Below are positions 12,240 to 23,035 of a stretch of DNA of 64,000 nucleotides, in pieces. Within the stretch, counting starts at the first letter, position 1. Every line of letters starts with the position of its first letter. The position numbers and the translations under genes were made by a program. The notes under the pieces are model-generated. The model had not been told where the DNA came from. It made no database searches and saw only the letters and a program-made list of their open reading frames with translations. The DNA is from Meghimatium bilineatum (taxonomy: Eukaryota; Mollusca; Gastropoda; Stylommatophora; Philomycidae): assembly GCA_034231615.1 (NCBI GenBank), contig CM067306.1, positions 38,920,248 to 38,984,247 of the forward strand, written 5' to 3'.

Positions 12240-12400
12240 TCCGAGGGGACTTTAATTGTATAGATGACATGCTACAAAGCTTCCATAACAGAGCCTCAAT
12301 ACAACGGCATGTCATTTACTAAGGTTTTCTGTTGCATGTCTAGTGGGGCATTGGAGGAACCGACAGACGCAACCGCGTACATAAACAAGAACCTTAGCAA
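12240..12400 (+). repeat. Dispersed repeat, copy 1
   Basis: The sequence TTAATTGTATAGATGACATG through CGACAGACGCAACCGC is matched in inverted orientation at 32,520-32,680. The shared block of about 130-150 bases contains conserved pieces GACATGTCATT-type and TTTTCTGTTGCATG. No coding potential is seen. It is an unidentified interspersed repeat. Confidence 0.7.
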
Positions 12401-12779
12401 GTTTAAGAATGTATAACCAAATCATAACTCAAACTGAATGTCAAAATTGGATGTAACAAACTGTCATCATCACTTGCAATGGACGAAAAACAAACTACAT
12501 TAATAACGCTTTGAATCCTATAGGCCTAACCTCCGATTTGTTATTGTAGTTGAACACTACGAAAAGGAAAAGTCAAAGGACATTCTCCACTAGATTCCTC
12601 CAACAAAGAAGAAGTTATCAGTTATTGGTCATTTCTAGGAATATATCAACAGTCAGTGAAGCAGAATTAATGCCTATTAAAAACGGTCTACATAAGTAGA
12701 CATTCCTATAGAAGCCCTCCAGTAAAACAGTCCCGTGCTACCTAAACCTGTGGATAACAAGTGCTGTTGGAACTTGCGC
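12401..12779. other. No gene or repeat recognised
   Basis: AT-rich sequence with many stops in all frames. No similarity to the other parts of the window was noticed. Confidence 0.4.
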
Positions 12780-13440
12780 CAGGTGTTGTTGTTGTTGTCG
12801 TCGATATCCAAATACTTCTGAGTAGTTCTAATATTGTCAGCACAATGCCATTCTTTAAAAGTGCAGATATTCTGAAGTTGAATTAGTGATCCATGCGGTA
12901 AGTTAGTGACTTAAGGCTGTCCGTAGAAGTGTTTTTCTAGGTGTTGAAAGGTAATTGCAGTCAGCAAGGAGGTGTTCCACTGTTTAATTGGGATGAGAGC
13001 AGTGTCTACAATTGGGTATATTGCTGGGGTTTGATGCAGTTTAAATTGCTGTTGATCCTTGCATGTCCTATTCGTAGCTGAAAGTTAAGTGATTGGTTTT
13101 TCCTGCAGAGCTTGTGTATGTTGTCATTGTCCTTTATCCGTCTTATTTCACTAAAGACATTTCGACCAGTCTGCTCATTTGCCCATCCCTTCAGCCAGAT
13201 TTCCCTGATGTTTCTGAGAATCTGTTTGACTGTTTCCATACTACAAGGTCTTTGTTTTTATTGTTTTGAGATGCCTCTTTTTGCAAGTGTGTCCGCTACT
13301 TCATTTTCTGATGTATCGCTATGTCTAGGGATCCATGGGAAGGTCATACTGATTGGATATGATGAGATAAGATTTTGCGCTGATCTTCCTATGTGGAATA
13401 TCTTGATTTTCATATTGGGTATGTTTTAGTACTTGCAAAA
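12780..13440 (-). mobile_element. LINE RNase H and C-terminal tail fragment
   Basis: On the minus strand, 13,340-13,265 reads WIPRHSDTSENEVADTLAKR, a version of the RNase H motif with the G of HxGxxGNE altered. It is followed at 13,239-13,006 by a tail containing KQILRNIREIWLKGW and LNFQLRIGHARINSNL, and then by a remnant of the Cys/His tail (VEHLLADC near 12,985-12,960). This is the usual order of RNase H-bearing LINEs. RT is absent and the frame is broken after 13,006. Confidence 0.72.
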
Positions 13441-13686
13441 CTGAAATAAAGCCTGTAAAAAATGACTAAGTCTGGTGGTTTTTGCTCCATGAGATCACAC
13501 AGTTGGGGTTATTAACTCAATGGCGATCTTGATGGTCTCGACCCAGGACTATCTAAATCCGTAACTAACATGTGCTATTGGAATATGTTGCCAGTTGTGG
13601 ATCACCGTACCCTGCAGTAACATAAAATGGAAGATCTGCGGTCAACACATACACTGGCAAAGTACTTGTCAGACAAAAAGAGCAGA

Positions 13687-13862
13687 GTTCCTGTAAAACC
13701 GGCAACATCTGATATAGCTATTGTCAAACCGGCAATATCTAATATAGTTCCTGTCAAACCGACAACATCTGATAAACTCCTGTCAAACCGGCAACATCTG
13801 ATATAACTACTGTTTTACCGGCAACATCTGATAAACTCCTGTCAAACCGGCAGCATCTGTTA
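13687..13862. repeat. ~32-bp tandem repeat, about 6 units
   Basis: Units share CTGTCAAACCGGCAACATCT followed by GATATA or GATAAA and a short spacer. They differ by indels and a few substitutions. Non-coding. Confidence 0.85.
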
Positions 13863-13869
13863 TTTTAGC

Positions 13870-14900
13870 ATCTCTTCCAGAATTATCATCAAACACAACA
13901 ATACTGTTCCCTCCAAAAGACAATACGACACCCAAAGATGACTTCACTACCGACTTTACAGAAATGGAAAGAAAACGACACAAAAAACGAAACAAACGCG
14001 CCATTGTTTCTTCTCCAATCAAGTATCTAACTAATACAACAATCCAAAAAGTAAACATGATTTAACACCAAATAACAAGCAACAACGATAGCAAGCAACA
14101 AAGACAGAAATCAGCAAAGATAACTAGCAACAAAGACATCAAACAACTTTAAAACTGACAGCAAGCGACAAAGACAGCCAGCAACAAATACAACGAGAAA
14201 CAAAGATAGCAGCAAAAAAAGACAGCAAGCAGAACAAACAAGCCCCAATAAGTGATAACAATGACTGACTAAAGTGAATAAAGGAATAATGTAATACTAG
14301 ATTCCTCCAGATCCTGTTGGGGTGAAATTTATTGGATTGCTTCCCCTGATATGCATCACATTGCCAATGTACTTGCCAACCCGGCTCACAATATGGGAAC
14401 AAAAGTGAGTATGACATCATACAGTCCATAACCAGTTCATCGAATTCAGTCCATAACCAATATTTTATGAATGAATAAATGCGAATGTCGCAGTGAAATG
14501 CAAATGTTCGTCATCTTCGTTGACGAAAACCATTGATGTTGGTTCATTATAGCGACGTTGATCAGATTGATAATCACGCTTCACAATAACATTTGTATAC
14601 AAGAATGGCGTCTGCTTTGAGTCGTGTCGACCTGGTCATTAACTTCTCGTGGTTACCTGAATTGTACTCAACTTACTATTCGTGAGGTCATGAAAGAGAT
14701 CAAAGTAAACACAATATTTGTAGCAATAACTTGTGACAGGTTAACGAGAATCCCGTGAAACGTATTGAGCAAAAACCATTCTGACCATATTATTGAATCC
14801 CTATACAAGAATGACGGGCCTCGAATAAATTCGGTTGAAAATTCGTTGCGAAAGTATGACTCATCTCACTACAGAATAACGATTCATTATCATTGGACAA
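13870..14900. other. Non-coding stretch with degenerate CAA-rich repeat
   Basis: Between 14,070 and 14,235 there are irregular repeats of AGCAACAAAGACAG. Elsewhere no gene or known element is seen. Open frames here do not resemble known proteins. Confidence 0.45.
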
Positions 14901-14914
14901 TTACAGACTGGACG

Positions 14915-15215
14915 AAATCTGTATCACAAAGCGTAGTGGCCAGAATTAATGTGGTTAAAAGCACCATTAGTCGCCTTTGGAGGCGATTTCAACGAACACA
15001 GTAGCAGACCGACTGCGTAGTGGAAGATCCAGAGTCACAACTCCTACCGAAGACCGCTTCATATGGCTACATCACCTCAGGAATCGATTTGGATTTGCGT
15101 CCTCCACAGTTCAATCAATGGATACATCCGAACAAAATGCTCGTCAAACAGCTCTGTCCACAACCATTCGGAGGCGTGTAGGAAAATCACGCGCAGACCA
15201 TTCTTTATCACTCCA
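14915..15215 (+). mobile_element. Tc1-like transposase N-terminal fragment
   Basis: Two adjoining frames give a helix-turn-helix segment. The first is SVSQSVVARINVVKSTISRL followed by WRRFQRT (to 15,000). After a one-base shift near 15,000 it continues VADRLRSGRSRVTTPTEDRF, then HLRNRFGFASSTV. In Tc1-family transposases this is the paired-type DNA-binding domain with its GRPR-like AT-hook. The DDE catalytic domain is missing. It is an isolated, frameshifted remnant. Confidence 0.78.
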
Positions 15216-15349
15216 GAATTATCTCTGTACTCCTCCTCCTTTCATCTACGACTGTTCTTTTCAAAATAATTTTCAAGAGCGAGTCGTGTCTCGTTACATG
15301 TCTAAACCAAACAAGTTTACACCGTTTCACAATTGCCAAAATTGGTTTC

Positions 15350-15870
15350 TGATCGATAACCTGCATGTTTGTTTATTTGCTGCAGGACAAATATATTTGT
15401 CTTGTGTTATGTAACTACTGTAAAAAAACACATTTGTAGCACTTGTTTTCAAAAGCCTGAATCTTTCTGTGTTTGCATTGAGTGTCCAACTTTCATATCC
15501 GTATACAAAATACTTAGCACTAACGGTCTGAATAGATCAGTGTTTCCCAACGTGGGGACCACGCTCCATGGGGGGGGGAGGATTTATTGTTCAAGGGGGA
15601 AATTCGAACAAGTTGTAACTAGGCATTATTTTGGAATAATTTCATTTTTGAATATAAAAAATATGTATAAGTTACATAAGGTGGCATCAGACTTTTAGAA
15701 AGATACAGGTGAGGCATGGTAAAAAAAAAGTTTAGGAAACACTGGAATAGATTGATATTTACTCTAATACTGATTTTACTTCTCCAAATCTTAGTCAATC
15801 TTGCCTTGTCAGCTAAATAGTATAACGAACATATACAGTGCAGGATTTACGTATTAGTTACACAATTTAT
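15350..15870 (-). mobile_element. LINE RT-tail fragment, split by a hAT element
   Basis: On the minus strand the sequence upstream of the insertion (15,870-15,753) reads KIDKIWRSKISIRVNINLF. Downstream (15,537-15,375) it continues into 'RPLVLSILYTDMKVGHSMQT' and 'HKTNIFV'. This corresponds to the 'LLYGCESWTLT...HKTNEFV' thumb/tail region of endonuclease-RT LINEs. The frame re-joins when the 207-bp hAT insertion and one target-duplication copy are removed. Only this short region survives. Confidence 0.7.
15538..15744. mobile_element. Short non-autonomous hAT element (MITE)
   Basis: A 207-bp element with termini CAGTGTTTCCCAAC and, inverted, CAGTGTTTCCTAAA. It is flanked by a perfect 8-bp duplication GAATAGAT (15,530-15,537 and 15,745-15,752). 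An 8-bp duplication with CAG..CTG ends is the hallmark of hAT elements. It contains a run of G and no coding sequence. It sits inside the LINE fragment described above, so it is younger than that LINE. Confidence 0.9.
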
Positions 15871-15874
15871 AGCT

Positions 15875-16485
15875 TAGTGTCCCCACTTTCCTGAGCAATT
15901 GTCATCTATACTTAAATATATTGCAGCGCTGTTTGTCCCAATGCCGCACGTCCGGAAAGCTTAGGGCCTTATCAAGTCTAAATCCGGCCCTAAATATAAA
16001 CCTCCAACTAGGAAATGCCAAATATAAAGCTACCTAAAATAACATCACAAATAAAAAATACTTACAAATTAGATTAGGGATGCAACAGTTTTGATGGGAA
16101 GTATATTTGTGCGACTTCTAACCAAAAAAATAAAAACAACACAAGACGCAAGTTATCATTACTTAACATAATGTAAAACATAGGCCTACGTACAGCATAG
16201 AATATTCACAAACTACATATTCACTACTACAATAACATACAGTTACATACATGAAATATGATAGGAGTGACAACAAACTGAATCTATAAGAAACTAATAA
16301 AACAATTGATTATTCGTTCTAAGATCAAAATATTAATTACCGAGGTTTTTTCAGGACAAGTTAAACTATGAATATTGTCTTATATACTATAAACAAGATT
16401 AAGAGCAATCAGGAAATATAATACCCGAGATATAAATCTATGAATAAAGAACAAAGATTTACAAGTACCGGATAATATATCAATA
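15875..16485. other. AT-rich stretch, nothing recognised
   Basis: The stretch is A-rich on the plus strand and every frame is closed by stops. It may be the decayed 5' part of the LINE that follows, but I could not trace an endonuclease. Confidence 0.4.
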
Positions 16486-16489
16486 CAAA

Positions 16490-18560
16490 ACAGGTACAAC
16501 GCCATAGAAAAAATACAAACCATCGACCAACAGTGGATTATGTCCAATATAGATTATAAACATCTGCAGAGATCATCCACCTAAAAACATCTAGCAAAGA
16601 AAGATTGGATGACACAGCTATTTAAAGTTGATAGAGCAAACAAAATTAAAGGCTAACATTTGAGAATATAACAAGATAAACAAAGAAATTAAACATAAAT
16701 ACAATACAACCTAAGAGGAATGGTTAAATGCAAAATACAGTGAAATAGAGAAATGTCATCAAGGAAATACAAGGTATACACAGAAACAAATAAACGAGTT
16801 AACAGGTAGAAGGTAAGTTCTCAAAATGTGGTGTCTGAAGCCAAAGCAAGGGCATATGTTAATAGGAGAAAGTGAAATCATGCACATATTAGAAGAATAT
16901 ATTAAGCAACTTTACACAGACAGTAGATATGAAATTGACACACTGTGCAACAACGAAGGCCTGTTTATATTAAATGTTGAGATGAACAAAGCTATACAGC
17001 ACTTGAAATACAATAAAATCTCCTGGACCAGATAATATTACAAAGGAAGAATTAGAAGTGCTGTGAGAGTATGGCATAGAAATAATCACCAACATGATAA
17101 ATGGCATCTATAATAGTGGCGATATTCTATCTGATTCATTGCAATTAATGTCCATAGGCTTATCAAAGAAACCTCGTGCAATTGAACGCGAAGACAACCG
17201 AACAATCAGCCTTATGAGCCAGATGACCAGGATCCTATTTCGCATAACCATGAGACGATTAAAAGGAAATAAGAAAAAAACTGATACCAGAAATTGCAGA
17301 AGAGCAATGAGGATTTGTGGAAGAAAAAGGTACAAGATATGCCCTATATATAATAATATGAACATTGATGGAGAAGGTAATAGAAGTACAAAATAACATG
17401 TACTTGAGAATCATTGTAAACCATTTGACAAGGTGAAGCATTTAGAAATGATAAAAATGTTTTAAAAACTCAATGTTGATTGAAAATATATAAAAGTAGT
17501 AAGAAATATGTATTGGAAACAGACAGCTTCGATGAAGGTTGACAGTAATGTAGGGGAATTTCATAAAATAGAGATGACATCAGACAAGGATGTCTAATCT
17601 CACCATATCTTTTCTCCCTGTATACAGAGGACATTATGCGAAATATAGAAAACATGCCAAGAATAGCAGTTGGAGGCTACAATCTGAATGGTCAAAGATA
17701 TACTGACGATACAGTTCTGATTGGAAGGAGCTAACAAGAACTTCAAGCCCTGTTAGACACGGCAGTACAATAAAGTGAAATCAATGGCTTCAGTCTTAAC
17801 AAGAAGAAAACAGAAGTAATGGGTGTTTCACATAAATACACACCGCCAAAATGCAGTATTATTATAAATGATGCCAAATTAAATCAGACGGATAATGTTA
17901 TGTATCTTGTCACTATTTTAACATCAGATGCACATTCTCCAGTGAGATCAAAAATAGGACAGCACAAGCCAAATCAACATTACAAAAAAAGAGATGCATT
18001 CTATGCAATAAAGCAATATCAATGCATTCACGAGTTTGAGTGCTAGGATATTATATTGAGCGAATCCTTCTCTATGAAAGCGAAGCATGTACAGTAAATA
18101 AAAAGTGCCCAAGATAAGCTTGAGGCAATTGAGATGTGGTTTTTAAGAGGAATGATGAAAATTCCATGGACGGCAAAGAAAACTAATCTATAAGTTTTCA
18201 GATATGCTGGAGTAAAACGACAAATTGTAGCAAACATTAGAGACAATCATAATTTTTATGGCATGTGATGAGAAAATTGATGCCTTTGAGATATTTATAT
18301 ATAGGAGAATAGGAACAAAGTCATGGAAAGAGAGAAAATCACACAAAGAGGTTTCAACAACACGTAATATGAAGAACAATTATTAAAGGAAATAAAGATC
18401 AAGTAAATAAAATATTTTGGACATTAAAAGACATAACACCTTGTTGAAGACCTTACTTATTGAAGACCTTACATGAGGGTAAAGTCGAAGGGAGGCGAGT
18501 AAGAGCTAGGCAGAGATACAAGTGGGAGAGAAACATCACAAGATGGACAGGTTACTTATT
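16490..18560 (+). mobile_element. LINE remnant: full RT region and C-terminal tail
   Basis: Frames joined by several shifts give, in order: linker and fingers (RYEIDTLCNNEGLF, 16,930; SGPD-type motif about 17,025); palm entry (EDNRTISLMSQMTRILF, 17,190); a degraded motif A (KPFDKVKHLEMIKMF, 17,420); DIRQGCLISPYLFSLY (17,575); the catalytic motif as YTDDTVLIG (17,700; usual YADD); KKKTEVMGVS (17,805); then the tail (LLYESEACTVNKK, 18,080) and GKVEGRRVRARQRYKWERN (18,480-18,535). These are successive landmarks of a LINE RT. Stops and frameshifts are frequent, and the tail is interrupted near 18,240-18,420. Confidence 0.85.
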
Positions 18561-18724
18561 CCCCTCCCAAACAAGCCCACACTACAAATTGCCAACCAGA
18601 CTTTTTATGGGTTATCTACGAACCTTCAGTGTATATAAATGTATCGTCTTCTGTGGTGTTATCACAAAACAAATGGCAAACATTATATCTGTTATGAACT
18701 GCCCGGCCACAGTAATTTCATTTT

Positions 18725-18905
18725 TATCGAATTGTAGATATTGCTCTAATCACTTCAGAATATTTGTGGAATTGTAGATTGTGTTCTAATCACTTCAGTA
18801 TATTTGTGGAATTGTAGATTGTGTTCTAATCACTTCAACATATTTGTGGAATTGAAGATAGCTCTCTAATCACTTCAGTATATTTGTGGAATTGAAGATT
18901 TTTAT
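18725..18905. repeat. ~40-bp tandem repeat, 4-5 units
   Basis: Units share TATTTGTGGAATTGTAGAT followed by 'tg(t/c)tctaatcacttcagta'. The last two units carry GAAGAT in place of GTAGAT. Non-coding. Confidence 0.85.
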
Positions 18906-18959
18906 AATATCTTAACTTGTTATTTCTGTTGAGTTTTACTGTAAAGTCGCTAAAAATTT

Positions 18960-19415
18960 TGGTGTCATGGTAATGATGAAGGTGGCTATGGTGATGGTGA
19001 TAATGGAGCTGATAATAGGGATGATGATGATGATGGAGGTGGCGATGGTGGTAATGATGATGATAATGATGATGGTACTGATGGAGGTGATAGTGGTGAT
19101 GATGAAGGTGCCAGTGGTGATGATGAAGGTGGCAATGGTGAGGGTTGTACTGATGAAGTCGCTAGTGATGATGACGAAGGTGGCAATGGTGATGAAGAAG
19201 ATATCATTGATAATGATGATACTCATGAAGATATCAGTGGTGATGACGAAGGTGGCAATGGTGATGACAAAGGTGACAATGGTGACGTTGGTACTGATGA
19301 AGTCGCTAGTGGTGATGATGAAGATAGTGATGGTGAAGATGATGAAGGTGGCAATTGTGAATGCGATGAAGTTTTGATTGAAGGTGGCAATGTTGATGGT
19401 GATGATAAACCCCCG
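18960..19415. repeat. GRTGRTG-rich imperfect triplet repeat
   Basis: About 450 bases of GATGATGGTGGTAATGATGA-like sequence with longer imperfect units such as GATGAAGGTGGCAATGGTGA. Frames stay open on both strands (methionine/valine-rich on plus; serine/proline- or isoleucine-rich on minus) because stops are rare in this composition. This is a microsatellite-derived region and is unlikely to be a gene. Confidence 0.85.
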
Positions 19416-19490
19416 AACAATAACGAAAGAACAAGTCGTATTTACTAATACAGTATGTAGCGTCTTACTGTTATGTTCAAGTTAAATTTC

Positions 19491-19606
19491 TTTGACATTC
19501 TTTTCATATGGAAGTTGTGCAAGGCACATATGACTTCTTCACTCACTTTGACATTCTGTTCATGTGGAAGTTGCGCAAGGCACATATGACTTCTTCACTC
19601 ACTTTG
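19491..19606. repeat. 56-bp direct duplication
   Basis: TTTGACATTCTTTTCATATG and the following bases at 19,491 are repeated at 19,547 with only a few changes, up to ACTTCTTCACTCACTTTGAC. Two units. Confidence 0.85.
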
Positions 19607-19946
19607 ACCGAAGGCTGAAATTTCATGAGCTGGACAGCCTACTGCTCTAGAAACGACGTTCAGAAATTCTTGAGGCATAGTGTAGATAACGATGTTGTTT
19701 TCTTCCTAACAGTATCATGCAAAGCAGGCTTCACTACAACTGAGATTATGGGGTTATAATCGCCTCTTACGACATGGTGACAGTGTGGGCATGTATTTAT
19801 ATTATTTGCTACTTATGAGGCCCTGGAACACACAGGCGGAGATGTATTTTTTTAATTATAAATGTTGTAAATTTATCAGCAAACCGACATCGCTGGTAGT
19901 AAAAAAACACTGGCTCGTGATGCCATCAGAGATGATGAGTGTAATT

Positions 19947-20128
19947 CATTCAAGTTTATTACTATCTATCTATGTGACGTATCATTCAAGTTAATTACTA
20001 TCTATCTATGTGACGTATCATTCAAGTTTATTACTATCTATCTATGTGACGTATCATTCAAGTTTATTACTATCTATCTATTTGACGTATCATTCAAGTT
20101 TATTACTATCTATCTATGTGACGTATCA
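19947..20128. repeat. 36-bp tandem repeat, 5 units
   Basis: The unit CATTCAAGTTTATTACTATC followed by 'tatctatgtgacgtat' is repeated at 19,947, 19,983, 20,019, 20,055 and 20,091 with very few differences. The low divergence suggests recent expansion. Confidence 0.92.
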
Positions 20129-20139
20129 TTTGCTGAGTT

Positions 20140-20280
20140 ATGTCATCACTGCCACTCTTCAGACATCTTAGTTCTGGTAAGCTGTCAGCCTCTTCAAATG
20201 TAATATTCAGAAGGTCTTTCATCTCCTCTGTCCATTGCAGTCTTGGTCTGCCATTTTCTTTTACAGTACGCTAGAGTTTA
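20140..20280 (-). mobile_element. LINE C-terminal fragment
   Basis: Minus-strand reading gives KENGRPRLQWTEEMKDLL followed by a segment like 'EEADSLPELRCLKSGSDD'. The GRPR-x-W-T motif is characteristic of the C-terminal end of endonuclease-RT LINE proteins. Nothing upstream on that strand belongs to it, so this is a severely truncated copy. Confidence 0.6.
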
Positions 20281-20289
20281 TTACGTGTG

Positions 20290-20425
20290 TTTAAATATTC
20301 CTAGCGTAGTAGTTAAGCTGTTCGCCTCGTGTTCAAGAGGTCGTTGATTCGTATCCGGCAGTTATCTTCTTGTTTACAATGTGGATTTTTTTCGGTGATC
20401 CCTCTAGAAAATCGCCTGAAGCTAC
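20290..20425 (+). repeat. tRNA-derived SINE remnant
   Basis: CCTAGCGTAGTAGTTAAGCT looks like an A-box region, and GTCGTTGATTCGTATCCGGC looks like a B-box/T-arm region, at the right spacing for a tRNA head. The tail (TTACAATGTGGATTTTTTTC then GTGATCCCTCTAGA) is shared with a tail-only fragment near 27,305-27,345. It is not a functional tRNA: there is no balanced acceptor stem. Confidence 0.6.
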
Positions 20426-20748
20426 GGCGTTACGTGCTATGAGTGGTACTCTCGGCATGCGCTCCGATGAGAGTGACGGGTACATATGGAAATACCGAAT
20501 ACAGTGAAGTTAATCCTCTACGACGTTTGAACCCTATTGACTCTTTTTTGCGTATACATAAAAATCATCAATGTACACGTCGTAGCGACTGCTATTGTAA
20601 ATCAACCTTATTGCCAATGTCCATAAAACCCTGCCTGCATTCCTTAGCAAGTTCAGACATAAAATAAGTTGAATCGACTTTGTGATATTAAGAACAAATT
20701 AGACTTCAAAATAAATAACACTTCCAAGATTAAGATTATGAATTATGC

Positions 20749-22004
20749 CAGTGGTGTAGCATCATTAGGCGCCAAAATGCTCGGCATCCCCTCCCATATT
20801 TAAACAATGTAAAGAGTTCAGACAAAATTATTTTTTTTCTATAATTATTGGTAAATATTTTTAATGTTGGTCAATTAACATAAAAAATGTAATAAGAAAT
20901 GACGCTGCAAGGCATTCAGGGGTATAAAACAAAAAGAAAAATAGAAAGATTATAATCTTTACAGAAAGATAATTGCAGGTTTATTCTTGTTGTGAAAGGT
21001 ATCTGTCCTGGACGCCAGAACAGTCTATCGTATATATTTCCAATGAGATCTGCACCTTTCATTGACTGCAGAAGACCTGACCTGTGATATTTTATAGCGA
21101 TTGCATTGTTCTATTAGACGCTGGCTTCAGACCAATCATACGCTTAGGTATAATTTATTATGACATGCATTTCTCATAACTTTAAAGGTAGTTTCTTATC
21201 TGTTACATTTTATCTGTGCGCAAACTATAGGCTATTAGTATTTGTGTGTGTAATTAGTATATGAGAGTAAATTTAAAGACTGCAGCACAGATTTCCCACA
21301 GAATGTATTGAATAGTTTAATAAAACAGTACCCATTCCTTGATAGCGTATGTGCAGGTGAGACGAAACATTTACCTGCTAAAGAACTCCTGGCATATTTT
21401 GTTGTAAATGCCTTAGACTCAATATATCACGATGTGTCAAAACTACTCAACTTAGTGTTGACTATACCTTCCACTACAGCCAGCAGAGAAAGAAGTATGA
21501 GCACCCTGAATTTAATCAAAACATATCTGAAAATTGCATGAACAACAATTGTCTGTCATGTTTGAATTCCTTGGCGATGGAGAAGAAACTATTAAGAGCT
21601 CTTTCATCAGAATCAACATTTATTTAGTGTACTGCAAATTTTTGCATCCAAGAACAGACGCATGTAGCTGCACTATAAGAGTATATAAGGTATATTTTCT
21701 ATAAACTACTGGGTTTATTTTATATAGGACCGTATATACAGGGCCGGCCCTAACAATTGCGGAGCCCAATGCGAAACGGATTGCGCTGGGCCCAGTCTGT
21801 GTAGGGAAGTGGATAATAAAATACATTTTAATATTAATTTATGGGTCTATGAAGTGCGGGGCCCATTGCGGCCGCATAGGTTGCAATGGCCTAAGACCGG
21901 CCCTGCGTACATATGTGTTTCTGGTATGAAACACATATGGGAGCTACCTATCTACTAAATAAAAGTTTACTATTCCACCTCTAAAAAGTCCCCATGCGCC
22001 ACTG
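20749..22004. mobile_element. Internally deleted hAT transposon
   Basis: Termini are CAGTGGTGTA on the left and, inverted, CAGTGGCGCA on the right. The flanking 8-bp repeats AATTATGC (20,741-20,748) and AATTTTAC (22,005-22,012) match at 6 of 8 positions. Inside, 21,308-21,541 encodes the C-terminal dimerisation region of a hAT transposase (LNLVLTIPSTTASRERSMST, then LIKTYLK). It continues after a frameshift as NNNCLSCLNSLAMEKKLLRA to about 21,625. The catalytic core and DNA-binding finger are missing. A smaller hAT MITE is nested at 21,739-21,905. The element sits within a LINE. Confidence 0.8.
21739..21905. mobile_element. hAT MITE nested in the hAT element
   Basis: A 167-bp element with ends CAGGGCCGGCCCTAACAATT and, inverted, CAGGGCCGGTCTTAGGCCAT. 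It is flanked by CGTATATA (21,731-21,738) and CGTACATA (21,906-21,913), an 8-bp duplication with one mismatch. It is GC-richer than its surroundings and has no coding sequence. Confidence 0.88.
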
Positions 22005-22396
22005 AATTTTACTAACTGTATTTCTAAAATCACTCACAGTGGAGAAACAATTGAGACAGTTAATAACTTTTCCTACTTGAGCAGCAAAATGACAAAAGAT
22101 GAAAATACAACAAAAGAGAGTACTAATAGAATTACTTTCGCATCAAGTACGTTCAACAGCTTAACAAATATCTGGAAATAAAAAAAACATAAGTAAATAT
22201 ACAAAACTACGACTGTTCAACTTCAATATAATATCCGTATTAACATGTGGTTGCGAAAGTTAGAAAATAATAAAAATATTGGAGAAGATAATTTCATTTG
22301 CAAATACATCTCTGAGAAATCTCTTAAATATTGGTTGGGAAAAATTCAAGTCAAACCAGCAAGTAAGAGAATGACTGAAAACAGTAATATGTTTCT

Positions 22397-22679
22397 GCCG
22401 TCCGTGCGTTGCCGGGGCCCGAAAGGGGAGCAAAGAATAGCAACACTATTTACCTTCCACGCATGTCGTAAAAGGCGACTAAGGAGGTTATGGGATGGAG
22501 TTGGCTGTCCCACCCCATATAGGGTCAGTGACCTAAAGTCATGCTGAAGTAGGATGTGTCAGGCCGAAAGGCGCATATATCGCAGTAATGCGGTAAACTA
22601 TAACACAACGCATTCCGTTCTCCGCACTACATCCTGCTAATCTACAGGAGTTTGAGAACGAACGCAGAAGAAGATGAAG
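22397..22679 (+). mobile_element. SINE with GAA-rich tail, complete copy
   Basis: A 283-bp insertion bounded by a perfect 11-bp duplication AATATGTTTCT (22,386-22,396 and 22,680-22,690). It begins GCCGTCCGTGCGTTGCCGGG and ends GAACGAACGCAGAAGAAGAT plus GAAG. Conserved internal pieces include CATGTCGTAAAAGGCGACTA and GGATGTGTCAGGCCGAAAGG. Related, more decayed pieces lie at 25,240-25,420, 26,880-27,180, 52,120-52,258, about 63,150-63,190, and (minus strand) 63,960-64,000. I do not see a clear tRNA head, so the origin of the 5' end is open. Confidence 0.88.
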
Positions 22680-22974
22680 AATATGTTTCTACAAAAACAA
22701 GAAGAAAAATACATTAGAATATATCATAGATGTATTTAGAGTGAATGAAAACAGACTGCCACTATATGCATTAAAATGAGTTCCAGGTGGCAAAAGAAAG
22801 AGAGGAAGACCAATAGAGACTTTTCATATATCAACCATCAAAGAGATTATAGGGTTTCAACAACATGCTAGAATTATACAGAGTGGCATCACATCCCTCG
22901 AAATGAAAAGCACTGGCGTCTACCATGTGCAACGTATGCGGTACTGAAGAGACATAGATAAATATTCTTTACAG

Positions 22975-23035
22975 GAATGCGTCAAAGGACATGAGCCCAT
23001 GGACCGCTGGATCAGCAACCAACCAACCAACCTTA
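22975..23035 (+). repeat. Short dispersed repeat, copy 1
   Basis: GTCAAAGGACATGAGCCCAT and the following 'gaccgctggatcagcaaccaacc' are closely matched at 33,092-33,138 (GTCAAAGGGCATGAGCCCAA). This probably marks the end of an unidentified interspersed element. The downstream CCAACCAACCAACC is a simple repeat. Confidence 0.6.

Larger units (their letters stand above)
20640..22870 (+). mobile_element. LINE remnant broken by a hAT element and a SINE
   Basis: Before the hAT insertion the plus strand reads FKINNTSKIKIMNY (up to about 20,740). After it comes KITHSGETIETVNNFSYLSS (22,020-22,080), a typical LINE thumb (normally 'NG..IE.V.SF.YLGS'), then FANTSLRNLLNIGW (about 22,285-22,340). The SINE inserts at 22,397. 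Beyond it, near 22,740-22,860, the tail ALKxVPGGKRKRGRPIETF is recovered. Removing the insertions restores a continuous order of motifs. Stops and shifts make it inactive. RT palm motifs are absent, so the copy is 5'-truncated. Confidence 0.8.

Noticed and set aside
18936..19420. Methionine/valine-rich and serine/proline-rich frames
   Set aside because: Low-complexity GATGGTG repeat, with open frames on both strands and no recognisable protein.
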